A program made the translations under genes and the position numbers. 64,000 nucleotides of DNA from Tetrastigma voinierianum (lineage: Eukaryota; Streptophyta; Magnoliopsida; Vitales; Vitaceae). Below, in pieces: positions 24,690 to 36,350 of the stretch. Below the pieces are notes generated by a model. It worked only from the letters and a program-made list of their open reading frames with translations. It was not told the DNA's origin and ran no database searches. The stretch spans positions 186,001 through 250,000 of the forward strand of contig JAEQBH010002184.1 in the NCBI GenBank assembly GCA_016808115.1, in the 5' to 3' direction. How positions within the stretch are numbered: the stretch's first letter is position 1; every line of letters starts with the position of its first letter.

Positions 24690-25640
24690 TGCTGGGTTTG
24701 AGCACTTTTGTGTACTAATCAATAATCTTAATTAATACATTGAGGTCCAGACCATACTATTGATCGCCTTTTGTGGATATTTTTTGTATTTTTGCATACC
24801 CGATTACACTATATCCTCATGTCTCTGATTCAAACCACGATGAACCCGGGCGAACTTCTGAGTTTGCATATGCAAATCAGAGGGCAATTGGAGCTAAAGT
24901 GCAGAAGGAGAGAAGAGCAGTAGAAGTTTGGCAGTGTTGCGAAATTTTAACCTTTCTTGAATTCAGCAGTTGCCACACATGTGTTAATTTGCTTTTCAAC
25001 GTATTTTTGTGGCTTTTTACCAAAATGCCCTTAATGTGACCTCTGTTCTTTCATATTTTTGTGTAATTTCCCTCAATCTGGGCACTATATAAGCTCAGTC
25101 AAGCTCATGTAATAGGGGTCGTTGTTTTTTCCAATAAAGTTGGCGCCAAAGCTTTCGGCTTTCAGCCTCTGCAACTTTCCTTCCTTTCTCTCTTTTATTT
25201 CTCTGCGAACACCCTTTTGAGATGGCAGAAGAGAGAGAAACTCAAGGGATGCTTGGCTAAATCTCCCTAAATCTGAAGAGGAGGACCCTTTAGGTTAATT
25301 TGGGTGATGTGTCTTTTTTTGTTTTTTAACGCGGTGGCAGCTATGACCTTTTGCATCTCCCATATGGGTTTAAATCCCTGTGATGTACCTAGAGTGGTTA
25401 GTACTTGGCAAACTTTCAAGGTTCAGTGGATACTTATTGATAAGATCATGATGCTCGAGGTGAGTTCCATTTATTAACACATGGAGCTATAGATCCAACG
25501 GATGGTTTAACTTCTTTGAAACATTAATGGGTCCTCATCTGCGTATACTAGGAAGGCTTTTAGGGTTCGGTTTTTATGGCTAAACCCTAGTCCAGGCTCG
25601 GGGGAAATGACTATAGGTCGTCCTCCCGGCGGCTTGAGCC
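24690..25640 (+). mobile_element. Athila 5' LTR, lacking its normal 3' end
   Basis: Matches 45,546-46,510 in the same orientation, including TTTGTGTACTAA, CACTATATCCTCATG, the TATA block and the GGGTTTAAATCC word near 25,368. Direct similarity stops near 25,640 at CTTGAG. The last 270 bp of the LTR, which the 3' copy has in normal orientation, is present here only as an inverted piece joined to an inverted copy of the 3' ORF. This 5' LTR is thus rearranged. Confidence 0.75.
25086..25138 (+). promoter_or_regulatory. LTR TATA box and polyadenylation signal
   Basis: TATATAA at 25,086-25,092 is followed 41 bp later by AATAAA at 25,133-25,138. The same pair stands at 45,956-45,962 and 46,003-46,008 in the 3' LTR with almost no changes between. 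A TATA box just ahead of a close AATAAA is the usual layout of the LTR R region, where transcription starts and the RNA of the other LTR ends. The high conservation suggests recent insertion. Confidence 0.75.
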
Positions 25641-27860
25641 ATTTGATTCGTGCCTGATAGGTGCACCGGAGATCAACAAATTTGTATCCTAGGATTCCGA
25701 TTCTTGTGCGAGCTGCTGCCGATATAGTGGCACGGTCGAACTCGGGGGATGGGTTTTCTTCGTACGAGTGAGTCCACCGTTGATTGAAATTGGTGTTTCC
25801 GTTTTGGATTTGGGGTTTTGGTAAAAACAGTGAGTTTGATGGCTGGTAAAACTGTAACTGCAGAGGAATAACATGTAAAAGAACTCCTTGAAGTTTCGGG
25901 CCTAGGCAAAAAAAAAAATTGGGGTTAAAAATGTTGCAAATGAGTTAAGAAACTAAACTGTTTGAAATGTATAGCAGTGTGTATCACTAAATTTTCAGCT
26001 TTTTCAAAAGCAACTTTCTCAGTGAAGCGAAGCAAGCCATTAAATATGCAAAATGGGCTTTGTATACATGCGAAGATTCGAAGTGTAAGGCAAGTGATAT
26101 CTATTGTATAGAAAAATCACTTCCTTCGCTGCTCTCACGACCAAATGTACTTGTTGGCTGCTTGATGGGTTGTGGATTAGAAAGGTAGTGGAGGAAGTGC
26201 TACTATCCTCGATCGGTGGTCGATTGAAGAGGTGTCCTCGGTGCGGATAAGTGATTTCTTTGTAGTGGCTGCAGCTATTCACGGTGCTGGCTTTGTCGGG
26301 GGGAGGGTCACGGGGGCGGTGGAGGAGGAGCTGGTCCTGCGGAGTAGGAGCGAAAAGGCAGTGATTTTGGATCACGAGGGGACGGAATTGGCTCTGGATG
26401 CATAAGGATGGCTTGGTCTGCAGGCCCCGATGGCGTTGATAATTCATAGCGGCCTCGGTGAGGAGTCATCCTATCACTAGAAATTTGCATGGGCGATCAT
26501 GAAATGATCATAGATGTGGTGGAGAGATATGCGAAGCTGCACCCATGATAGTCAAAAGTCCTTGGAGGAGATGGTGATGAATTTGTTGAGGTTATGCGAG
26601 AGTGCTCGGCCAGTGATATCGAATGGGCGGTGGCATGGTGAGGTCGAGGGCATAGGGTCTGCCGGTTAGTACAGGAGCGGGAGTCTTGAATATGATGGCC
26701 GGGGATTGGAGGTACGGAACTGGGCTCATGATGTGCTCTGTTGTAGAAATTTGGTCCTTAGAGTGGAATATTGGCGGTTGCATTTGTCCTCGGTTAGGTT
26801 CGGAGGTGGCGGGGCGATAGCAGCGGGCGTAGTGTGCCTCTTAGATCCAGCGGTGGGACGGCTTTCAGTCTCGCGGCCTTTATAATCCTAGGCTCCTCAA
26901 GGAAGCGATATGCTCCTAGCACTTGGCACAAGAGTCTGAGAGATAACGGAGGCGTGGACTCGACCGGGGTAAACTCTGCAAATGAACCTTGTCCTTGAAG
27001 TGGAACAGGATGTCATAATAAGCTGCGATGGGGCTGAGAAGCCCTCATTATGCGGTATGGGCTTTCCAGATGGCTCCTCTCCTCTAGACTATATGCTGGA
27101 GTGGGAAGAGATTAGACCGTAATATGTGGTCTATAAGACGCATGCGCGGTGGGAGTTGCCTCCTGAACATAATCGTCCCGACGGTAATGTCCCCGGAGAG
27201 AAGACGGACCATCTCCCTGGGTGAGGGATAGGGCCCACTTTGTTTATAAGGCGCGAGTTGGGAGAGGGACCAGGTAGATTAAAATTAGTTGTGATGTGAG
27301 TACTGATGTGCACAGTCGGCCGTCGATGGAGAAATGAATAGTTGTCGGGTTGGGCTCGCGTTATCATGATCGTGATGGGCTGTTATACCAGGGTGAAGCG
27401 GCGAGAAATGTCACTGACGACCTTGAGTCTATTTGCCATAAGTAGCATCGAGTCTCGGAGCTCCGGGTCTTAGGAAAGTCCGGGAGATCATAATGAACCT
27501 CTGCATGTAGCTCCCTCTCACTGCAATCAGCATTCCCCGGAATGGGGTTGCAGGGGAAATATGGTCGCCTGATGATAAAGGCCAGGGACAAGTCTAGATG
27601 GGGGGCTCCAGTAATGCCCTGATGGGGTAATGAGCCCGGCTGGCTCTACGAGGCCTCGGCTGGAAGGCTCCACACGGGCTAGGAGTCGCAGCTCTCTTGG
27701 ACGGCGAGGCCTACGAGGATGGCTTTAGGATGTGATGGGGCGGCGGGTAGGGAGGCTTAGTGTGGTGCCTCCTCGGGCGGGGCATGGGAGGAGGCCCAGG
27801 GATGCTGCAGGTCGCGACGATGTGATTCAAATGCAGTTAGTTCTTCGGGGATGGTGCCTT
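25641..27860 (-). pseudogene. Inverted copy of the Athila 3' ORF plus LTR end
   Basis: This is an inverted duplicate of the 3' part of the same element. On the minus strand, 27,860-25,915 matches the plus strand at 42,600-44,460 (the extra ORF), and 25,905-25,650 matches 46,559-46,815 (end of the LTR). The two pieces are joined directly, while at the 3' end they are separated by 2.1 kb. The inverted LTR piece begins exactly with TGATTCGTGCC, the reverse complement of the LTR end. The frame 27,364-27,591 (minus) reads IIRRPYFPCNPIPGN and HAEVHYDLP, conserved words of the plant 'putative plant transposon protein' family. Other frames (26,040-26,447; 27,131-27,367; minus) are pieces of the same broken ORF. 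Identity to the forward copy is roughly 85-90 percent in the better stretches. Confidence 0.8.
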
Positions 27861-28271
27861 AGTGGCAGTGATTTGTTGAACTTGTGATACTAAATCTGAA
27901 ATTAATTTGGTGAATTACCAATCTCTTCTTGCCCACTTTTATTTCCCCTAGCGAGTTCACTTCTAGGTTGATTTAATTTTATCTTTGTCCATATGAATTT
28001 TCATTTTTTTATTTTTTATCTCTAGCTAACATTAACCTTTTTAGTAGCCCTGCTTTCTTTGGTTGTCACATGCGTGTTACTTGCTTGCGACTTATGCGCC
28101 ATTGGGGCCAATGCGAAGGCGGATTGGAAAGGTCGGTGCTCAGTGACGGGTGTGAAAGTGAGCCTAAGCGTGAACAAATGCGACCTCCACGAGGACGTGA
28201 GCTGTTTGGGGTTGAAAGGGATCCGTGCTGGTCGATGAGGGATCACATGCACCCAGGGTAGGTGTGCACCC
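27861..28271 (+). other. Athila untranslated leader before gag
   Basis: Not part of the inverted duplication and not recognisably coding until gag similarity begins. A T-rich tract near 27,990-28,025 precedes GC-rich text. Small frames on both strands here overlap the gag start region and are not separate genes. Confidence 0.4.
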
Positions 28272-29440
28272 TCATGTATTATTCCCCCAGTGAGGATGTG
28301 GCGGTGAGGCCCTTATGTCGTGCCCTGCTCCCGACTTTTCATGGTATGGAAAATGAAATCCATACACACACATCCCGGGTTTGAGGAAGTTTGCACGACT
28401 TTGAGGGTGTACTTGATATGGAGCTGTGGTTGAAGCCTTTCCTTTAACCCTCAAAGACAAGGCGGGTGAGCCCAATTCTCTAAGGCGAACTATCGGGTGG
28501 GCGGGCACGGGCGAGTTTTGAAGCTGCCCGGTGCACCCACGGAGACTAATAGCTTGAAATGAAGTTATACATTTGCGACGTGATAATGAAGTTCTACGAT
28601 CTTTGGGAGGAGTATATGGAGACCAGTAGTGCACCCTCACCATGGCTTTGATACATGGATCTTGGTGAATCACTTTATGATGGGATGTCCCTACTATGAC
28701 AGTTTAAATCATGTGTGGAGGGACTTCTGAGAAGAATCAGTGAATATGGTTTCTATAAGTATGTGGTGAAACCTCAAGGCATGGATGAGCCAAACCAAAG
28801 GGAGGTAGAGAGAATGAAGCTATGAACCAAAGGGAGGCATGTACTCCTTTGTGGGAGGGATGTGGAAATGAAAGCGAGTTATCTTCTTTTACTAGAAGGT
28901 TGGAAGAGCTTGAATGCGAGAGAATCGGCGTGAGTGCAGGCGTCGTGAGCACTTATTACCTCTCTAGTGTTTGTTGCCAATCCACTCAGTCACGAGGAGG
29001 CACGCGATTGCTCCTCGATAAGGGATTTGATGCAAAAGCGAGAAGCAAACTATAGTGGGTGAGTAATACCAACAAGCGCTCCGTAGCAAGACTTTTCTGA
29101 TCAGGTGGAAGATCATTCCCTGTCCCATCATAGGCGAAGCCTTTGACTATGCTCCACAGTTCACAATGACAACAACATCCTGGTTCCACTTCATAGCAGC
29201 AGCAACCCCACCCTCATCCCACATGAAGCGAAACCATTATTAGTTTGAGCAATGTTGTGGGTAACTTTATTGGAAGAGCAGAGAAGGCGGTGAATGCTCA
29301 GGACCTTTCAGAAAAATCACAAAAACATTGGAAGGCACACTCAACAAAATGATGACCTCTGTTTCGGCTTCAAGGTTGACTAACCGGCAAGTTCTCGAAA
29401 AAGGAAATTTTCGTCCTAAACCTGACCAAATCCCGAGGAG
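28272..29440 (+). pseudogene. Athila gag, frameshifted
   Basis: Particle protein of the Athila element. In order: FHGMENE (28,337), then words matching the conserved I-FE-VC segment, FPLTLKDKA (28,440) and, in another frame, words fitting the C-H-G-W-L--FYDG segment of plant gag near 28,610-28,680. From 28,822 to 29,055 a frame gives a glutamate-rich stretch (ELSSFTRRLEELECE), like the region that follows gag helices in Athila. A nucleocapsid zinc knuckle is not clearly preserved. At least six frame changes or stops occur, so no protein of full length can come from this copy. Confidence 0.7.
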
Positions 29441-29960
29441 TCCATGAATTAAGCTCTACCCATTAACCCAATCCAGGTGATGAAGTAAAAGCAATGGTCA
29501 CTTTGAGGTGGTAGAGAGTCAAACCATCCGGCTCCTAAACCAGTAGAAAATCCCAACGTAGTTGAACTGAACAGGATAAGGCTTTTGAGGATACGGTGAA
29601 TAAAGTACACACCCCTCCTTTTCCTGAGAAGCAACTGAGAAACAAGAAAAAACCATCGACCGGACATAAATATTAAGTCTTGAGCGAGTGAAGATTCGAC
29701 ATCCCTCGCGACATGATTAAGCAAGTCCATAACTATAAATTTTTGAAGGACACATGCATGGTGAAGAAGTGCAGAAATGTCGATAGAAGGCCTTCTTAAG
29801 CGAAGCCAGTAGTCTCACATCAAATTTAGAGTGCAAAACCCTGGTAAAAGTACAAGATCGGTGTCTGCCATCTCAATTAATATCGGAGGCACTTGTGTTG
29901 GCACTCACCCAGACTTAGGGCTGAGTGGCCAAGACCTACGCCATATTCAATGTAACGGTT
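29441..29960 (+). other. Athila gag-protease linker, degenerate
   Basis: Expected position of the variable linker between gag and protease. Short plus-strand words such as NPNVVELN and LRIR occur in several frames, but nothing diagnostic is preserved. The minus-strand frame 29,449-29,730 is antisense to this linker and not supported as a gene. Confidence 0.35.
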
Positions 29961-30290
29961 GGGTTTTACCGCGGAGAACTTAAGCCAGCTTCCATCCTGC
30001 GCTCTCGGTAGATAGATTCTATTAAAATACGAAAGGGGACTATTGAGGATGTTCTAATCTGAGTGGACAAATTCTACTATCCGGTGGATTTTGCCATTAC
30101 TTGACATGAAGCGGTTGCGATGGGAGCGACCATGTACCCGTCATATTGGGAGGCCATTCTTGGCGCCGAGATGCCATTATAAATTTCGAAAATGGGGTTA
30201 TGCAACTTGCAACTTTGGGAACATGACCTTGGAACTTAATATCTTCATAAGTAAAAGCATATCAACCGAGTGGAGATATTTGTGAAAGTG
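29961..30290 (+). pseudogene. Athila aspartic protease, broken
   Basis: Retroviral-type aspartic protease region that would cut Gag-Pol. Visible words are RKGTIEDVLI and VDKFYYPVDFA (30,030-30,095), then IGRPFLA (about 30,143), then NMTLELNIF (30,220). These are the flap and C-terminal landmarks of plant Athila proteases. The catalytic D-[ST]-G triad region upstream, expected near 29,900-29,960, is not preserved in a readable frame. The reading frame shifts at least twice. Confidence 0.7.
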
Positions 30291-30444
30291 CATAATAGAC
30301 CACGTTCTTGAAGAGCAGTATGGCGGAAAGTGCCAGATGTGTTAAACCAGGAGTTGTCTGACAACCTTGTAGAGCAACAGGACCCCCAAAGCATGAGTTT
30401 TAGTACATGGGCACTAGAGAAAAAAGGAGGAAATTCTACCTCTA

Positions 30445-31480
30445 TTGACAGGAGAGGAAGAAAATGAATCTCAATATCTGGATCTTAAGCCCCTGCCTAT
30501 GGAACTAAAATATGCATTTTTGGAAGAGCGAGACGATTATCCGGGTTATTATATCATCAACGTTGAGCAGCACTCACGGAAGGCGATTTGTTGCAAATCC
30601 TCAAGAGTAACAAGCAAGCTTTGGGGTGGAAAATTTCTGATTTAAAAGGCATCAGCCCAACACATTTATTTAGAGGAGGAGTCAAAAGCTGTTAGGCAAC
30701 CACAGAGGAGATTGAATCCCCATATGCAGGAGGTAGTTCGCATTGGAGATCACTGAAGTTTCTAATTTGGTATTATTTACCCCCATATCGATAGCACTTG
30801 GGTAAGCCCGACCCAAGTCGGCTGCCAAAGAAATCGGGGGTAACTACGGTGCGAATGAAAAAGGAGGAAATGCCCACGCGCACTACAGGCTGGAGGGGTA
30901 TGTATTGATTACAGAAGATTGAATGAGGTGATAAGAAAATATCACTTCCTCACACTTTCATGGATCAACTCACGGAAAGAGTTTCAAGCCACCCACATTC
31001 ACGCTACGGATGGTTATTCAAGCTACTTCAGTTGAAATTGCTGTAACTTGATCGGGACAAGACTTCGCTTCATACGCCCTTTTAGCACATATGCTACGAG
31101 GAGGATTCCCTTGACTGTGTAATGCCCCTGCCACATTCGGCGATGCGCGATGATATGGTAGAACGCATTATGGAAGTTTACATGGATGATATCACAGTCT
31201 ACGGGGAAAGCTTTGATGAATGCCTCATCCATTTGGGCACTGTCCTGCATAGATGCATTGAGAAGAACCTAGTGCTGAACTAGGAAAAGTGCCATTTCAT
31301 GGTGAACTAAGGAATAGTGTTGGGACATGTCATTTATGAGAAGGGAATTGAAGTGGACAAGGCAAAAATTAAACTGATCTCTAAATTACCCTCTCCCACC
31401 AATGTGAGGACAGTGAGGCAATTCTTGGGGCATGCAGGCTTCTATAGGAGGTTCATATAGAACTTCTCAAAAATTGCCAA
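30445..31480 (+). pseudogene. Athila reverse transcriptase, broken
   Basis: RNA-dependent DNA polymerase domain. The lead-in frame 30,445-30,645 carries LDLKPLPMELKYAFLEE, typical of the segment before Athila RT. RT begins near 30,690 with RQPQRRLNPHMQEVV, followed by the CIDYRRLNEV box (about 30,900) and the catalytic YMDD box at 31,179-31,190. Further words are ASSIWALSCIDA in a shifted frame, GHVIYEKGIEVDKAKI (31,326) and RQFLGHAGFYRRF (31,418). The YMDD aspartates are intact but the frame is interrupted by stops and shifts, for example after EEMPT and after CFLDGYS-like text, so this copy is dead or mis-sequenced. Confidence 0.88.
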
Positions 31481-31960
31481 GCCACTTTATAAGCTTAAGA
31501 AAAGATGCAGTTTGAGTGGGAGCTCGAGGCATGACCACGGCTTAGCCCAATAGTGAGGGCCCCTAACTGGAAATTGCCTTTCGAGGTCATGTGCGATGCA
31601 AGTGACCTCGCTGTCGGAGCGGTTCTCGGACAAAGAGCAGAGGGAAAACCGTATGTGGTTTACTATGCGAGCAAAACATTGAATGAAGCTTAAAGGAATT
31701 ACACTTACCAGCGAGAAAGAGTGCGGCGGAGTGGTGCATTACTGGACAAGTTTCGTGCATATTTGATTGGGTATGATATAATCTTCTTCACATATCATTC
31801 AGCTTTGAAATATCTGCTCACTAAGCAAAATGCCAAGGCTAGGCTTATCGGATGGGTCCCTCTTTACTGCGGGAGTTCAACTTGAGATTCGGGATAAGAA
31901 GGGTGTGGAAAATATTTGTTCTTAGATCATCTTTCCAAACTAACCATAACACACAACACC
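31481..31960 (+). pseudogene. Athila RNase H, broken
   Basis: RNase H domain, which removes the RNA strand during reverse transcription. FEVMCDASDLAVGAVLGQRA at 31,580 carries the first catalytic aspartate, followed by KPYVVYYASKTLNEA. Later words SALKYLLTKQNAKARL (31,800) match the usual TDHSALKYL box with the TDH lost to changes. The final segment shows the RDKKGVEN word (31,896) that precedes ADHLSRL in this lineage, the latter seen as DHLSKL in a shifted frame. Confidence 0.85.
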
Positions 31961-32029
31961 CACAACCCTCCAATCTATGATGAATTCCTAGAGGAGTCTC
32001 TACTTTGTGGACAGTGCTCTTTGGTTTGC

Positions 32030-32527
32030 CCACATTGTTAAGTTTTTGGTAACAGGGGAGTTGCCAACATAATGGAAAGCATAGGACAAGAAGTTATTCC
32101 ATGCAAAAGTCCTCTCATACTATTGGGAAGAACCTTATTTGTTCAAATAATGTGCTGATCAAATAATCAGAAAGTGTGTTACGGAAGAGAACAAGAAGGG
32201 ATACTTAGCCAGCGCCATGGCCGGTGTATGTGGAGAGTCATTTCGCTTCCCGAATGAGTAGAGGTCTTCTGAGACGAGTTTTTATTGTCTTTCTTTTGTT
32301 TAAGGATACTGCCACCATGTCTGGAACAATGCGACAAATGCCAGAGGTTGGGAAAAATCTCTCGTCTTCACATGATGCCACTGAACCCTATTCTGGTTGT
32401 TGAGTTATTTGATGTTTGGGGCATCGACTTCATGGGACCATTTCCTACTCCTTTCGGATATACTTACATTCTCGTGGGAGTTGACTATGTGTCGAAATGG
32501 GTTGAAGCAATGCAGGTGGGCGACGGA
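32030..32527 (+). pseudogene. Athila integrase, first part
   Basis: Integrase inserts the element's DNA copy into the genome. The frame 32,285-32,530 has [12 protein letters not shown], the CxxC half of the N-terminal zinc finger, then [11 protein letters not shown] with the first catalytic aspartate, and [10 protein letters not shown]. The frame is cut right after WVEAMQ by the LTR of a minus-strand element. The second part resumes at 41,236. Upstream (32,030-32,285) the histidine part of the zinc finger is degraded. Confidence 0.88.
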
Positions 32528-33717
32528 TGACGGGCGAGCGCGGTGTATAAAATGAATGCCTATGTGCGCGGGAGTGCACGCTTAGCCCCCCAGTAATATA
32601 GTGTGTACTTAAAGTACGGATATCGATCCACGGGGAAGGTGGATTGACTACGAGAGGGTTCTTGCTTTCAATGATATACGAATAAATGATTCTAGGGTAA
32701 AATTTAAGTAAGGAAGCTACTTGACTAAGCTATTGATTCTAGTGAATTAATGGTGTTGGCGCCTAGGGTTAAATCTCCTATCACGTTCAATGGATTACTT
32801 TTCTAAAGATATTGTTATTCAATATATTTGTAATATGTCAATGGCGAGGTGATCTTGCCTACGAGATATCCTCTCTCGAGGTATATCCGCCTATCTCGTG
32901 AATAGAATCGAGTATATCTCTATCTCGACTCGGTATTCCGAAATGCTTAAATGTTCTAACCCCAAATGCCACCTTCAGGTTCGGAATATCTCTATTAACA
33001 GAATCGGCTAAAGGCTACTCTACCCAGATCCCTGAATACCCTCATCTCTCGAGATCTCGGATCTCAGTGCGATTAATGCTAACATTGGCCGAGACATTAT
33101 CATATAATTGGGAAATGCGGTATAGAGTAGATGTGACAAGTGTCTGGCTTGAATAACATGAAAGATCAAACTTTAATCCATTGTATGTGACAGGGTAACC
33201 CTAGAAAGAGATCTAGAACATAATGAAAGAAAAGATTAAAATGTTTAATAAAGAAAACATCATTCTAACATCCGAAAATATCAAAAAAAAATGAAAAGCG
33301 GTACAATTCCCGGGCACTTCACCGGTCCGGTGTCACTCTGCTCACGGAAACGTGCCTCGGATTAAATGCGCCTCCGATACCACTAATTTCTCGACCATTC
33401 GTACTTTAAATGATGAGGTCTGATTTTCGGTGGCGTCGCGACGTGGTGGCGATAGCGGCGTGGTGGCGTGCTTGACGTGTGGTGGCGATGTGACGTGGTC
33501 GCGTCGCTGACGTGGTGGCGTCGTGAGCGTGGCGGTCGCATCGCTACTGCTCCTCATTGTTCCAGCGCTTCAGTTTGCTGTGCTACACTCAGTTAACACG
33601 TAACCATTACCGGACACAATCGGGGGATCTAGCCACGAAAACTATAAAATTATTATAAAATAAATGTGAAAATGTGACAAATGGCAGTGTAAGATGAGTG
33701 TTTTTAGGCACTCATCA
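32528..33717 (-). mobile_element. 3' LTR of the nested Athila-like element
   Basis: On the minus strand it begins TGATGAGTGCC and ends at the TGACGGGC complement on the left. It matches 40,059-41,231; a block of about 130 bp around 33,200-33,300 is nearly identical in both, while patches of 10-40 bp differ strongly. A GTCGCGACG-rich stretch lies at 33,430-33,545. Confidence 0.85.
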
Positions 33718-33760
33718 CACCCCCCGAGCTTAGTTTCTTGCTTGTCCTCGACGAGCAGGC
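33718..33760 (-). promoter_or_regulatory. Polypurine tract and conserved 3' word
   Basis: Minus-strand text GAGGACAAGCAAGAAACTAA is followed by GCTCGGGGGGTG and then the LTR start. A GAGGACAAGCAA word ahead of a G-rich polypurine tract is typical of the 3' end of Athila-like elements, and the tract would prime plus-strand DNA synthesis. Confidence 0.75.
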
Positions 33761-34978
33761 TCAAACGGGACACACACACCGGGCATAATGTAACTAACAC
33801 TAAGTGAGTCGATGCACATCTTTGAAAAATAGAGGGGATCGATTTGGATGACTCACATACCCGCACATTTTTGCTTTCGATGTTCGGTGAGGCATGCGAG
33901 ATGTTTGACTTTATTAAGTCGATTGAGATAGATTGAAGTATTACAGTGCATCGAATCGTGGTGTTGATAGCCTTTCCAGGAAACCCCTGTGTGCTTATAA
34001 TTGAATGACCTCCAGGAATATGCACAGGTTAGATGCCCCCGAACTTAAGCTCAGCTTGTCTATTAGGAAGGAAGCTAACTAGGAAAGGATAAGGCACCCA
34101 TTATTCATGTCCTCCTTACTTAGAAATTTCCTACGTACCTAAAACAAAATGGAAGGAGCTGAGTGCGAAGTTTTAGCCGAGTGTTCCTGTAGCGAGGATC
34201 CATTGGTGACTCCCCACCAGTTAGTTAAGGGCACCGAGCATTCAATTCCCTTCAAACTGCCGAACCTTACTCAGCAAACTCCAAAGGCCCTAGGTTGCGT
34301 GGTAATCCATCTTGTCCCATGTAGCGGGCGGTGAGTCCCGATGACTCGGCCGGTTGGCGCTCGGGGCATTAGGCTTTGATAGGCCCCTCGGGCGTACTGG
34401 ATTAGATTGGATGATCGAAAACATTCTATGCATATACCTATTTTGGTCATATTTCTTTTTCTTTTCTCTTTTTCTATTGTTTTTGTATTTTTCTCTTTTT
34501 TGGTTGGGGCTCGATGGCAATCCTCTTTTGATTGGGTGTCCCGTCCACTTTCGAATGGTTCGAGGAATAATCTCCACAGGTTGATCGAGACTTTAGTAGT
34601 TAGTTCGGCACCTATGCAGTACTCTGAAAGTCACTAGTGTGTGAGTGTGATAGGGTTTTTGAAGCCCCGGTTTCTTGACTTCACCGGGATTGATTCACTG
34701 GCCTTTTCAGCTATTCAGCTTTGATGCAGAGGCATCAATGAAATGTATGCGGTGAGCAAAGTTTGCAGTGAACTCAATCCAAAATTGATCCTCGATATCC
34801 AAAATGGCACACATGTATCACGATCACTACATGCAAAAATGTCTAAAACACACGCAAACAGCAACACATGACTCATTAACATGAAAGTGTGATGTAAAAC
34901 AAACTAAAACTAAGCACAAGTAATACCACGATAGCGCATGCAATACTAAAAACAAAACCACAACTAATATGCGAACAA
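33761..34978 (-). other. 3' non-coding region of the nested element
   Basis: Lies between the extra ORF and the polypurine tract on the minus strand. There is a T-rich (plus strand) block at 34,430-34,505 and A-rich text at 34,800-34,990. Frames on both strands here (for example 33,642-34,025 minus, which runs across the LTR border, and 34,290-34,577 minus) are not supported as genes. Confidence 0.4.
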
Positions 34979-36350
34979 TTAAAAATGCATACTACGGAAA
35001 TCAAAACAACAGTAAACAAGAATAAAAACATAATACCCTATCAACACATCCCCCAAACAAATATCCGGTGTCCTCAGCGGTAAGATATAAACAATAGAGA
35101 GTAAGGGACTCCCACGAAGATCCCGCTGCGGTGGAGGTGGTGGAGGCCCGATGGAGAAGCCGGTACCGGGTGAAATTTGGGTGCATGAAGCTAGCTGGCT
35201 ATTTGTAGAATGATGGCTGAATTGGCTGGGGTGTCGCATGTCAGCCGCGTAGCGCCTCCATATCCTGGGTAACGAGGACTCGGTGCTCTTGGGTCTCATC
35301 CCAGAATGCGTCAAAGCGCTCAGTGTGAGGTGAGCAGGGTCCTCGGTGGTGAAGGAGGAGGGAGAAAGCATGACCGCCTTTGAGGCTGGCTGGGGTGGTG
35401 GTGGTGGGTGGGGCGGGGTGGTGGTGGAGGTGGGTGAGACGGGGGCGGCCTATGTCATCTGGGTGTCGCTAGGAAGCCCAAGAAACGAGGAGCAGATAAT
35501 CGGGAGCTTCGTCCTCTCGTCGAGAGGCTCGTGGCCGAGTCGTGGGCTCACCTCAGGCTGCGGGACCGCAGGTGTGTCGGCGCTTGGCCGATATGGCCTT
35601 GTCCGGATGAACGGGCCGCCATTTTTAGTCAAGGGGCACCCGGCTTATTTTACCTGAAGCCAAAAATGAAAGGGTGCCCGGGTTCATCTTCGGCGTCCGG
35701 TTATGGAGGATAGCATCCTCATAACACGCGCGACTCGAATGGTATATCACGGATGATGGCGCGAGTTGAAGCGAGAGCGGTGGGAGTCACCTCACACACA
35801 TTCGTCGTCGGGATAAGACGCGAAGTGATGAAGTGGTGCGAGCAGGAATGTGAGCGAATGCTTGGCCTTGAAATTGGCACCGCATGGCGCGGCGGTGATC
35901 CTCCGCTCACCCAGGCCTTTGGTCGTGCGCGGATGACCTCGAGGGTGATCGAGGATGCTGGCGGGCGATGAGGTCCCGTGGGACATGCTGCGACCATCGG
36001 CTATTGATCGACTCACTTGAGTAGGCAGCTACACCTCGCACCTAACCCTTTTTGAGGACATGGAGCGGGTTGGCGTAAATTCTGGAGTACTAGCTCATCG
36101 CCGCATTTGGACCGAGGGGTTGGCGTAAAGCCTTGCGCGCATCCTCGATGGTCTTTACGGAAGGGATCGCGGGGTGATGAAACCCCTTCTCTTTGTGAGC
36201 AATGGTTTGCAAATGGTGCCAAACCGCTCGGCCGTACTGTATTTGCAAGCCGCGAGGCATCAAATGTGGGGTCGGGTCCCTGTTGGGCGGGCTCCGCTTG
36301 GCGGCTTGACCACTTTCTTGCCGGGGACATATTGACCTAGAACACGGGGA
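34979..36350 (-). pseudogene. Athila-type extra ORF (putative plant transposon protein), broken
   Basis: On the minus strand, frames 36,013-36,330, 35,719-35,997 and 34,979-35,371 follow one another with shifts. They start with a basic segment and DASRLANTV (36,260), continue with CEVTPTALASTRAII, and end in a proline-rich tail (PPPPPPQRD). The sequence corresponds to the Athila ORF downstream of pol whose conserved core is annotated as a putative plant transposon protein; an envelope-like role has been proposed for ORFs at this position but is not established. I see no clear signal peptide or membrane segment that would support an envelope protein. Confidence 0.55.

Noticed and set aside
34979..36350. 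Extra ORF of the nested element as a true envelope gene
   Set aside because: No signal peptide, membrane anchor or envelope motif can be seen; only its position after pol suggests the idea.
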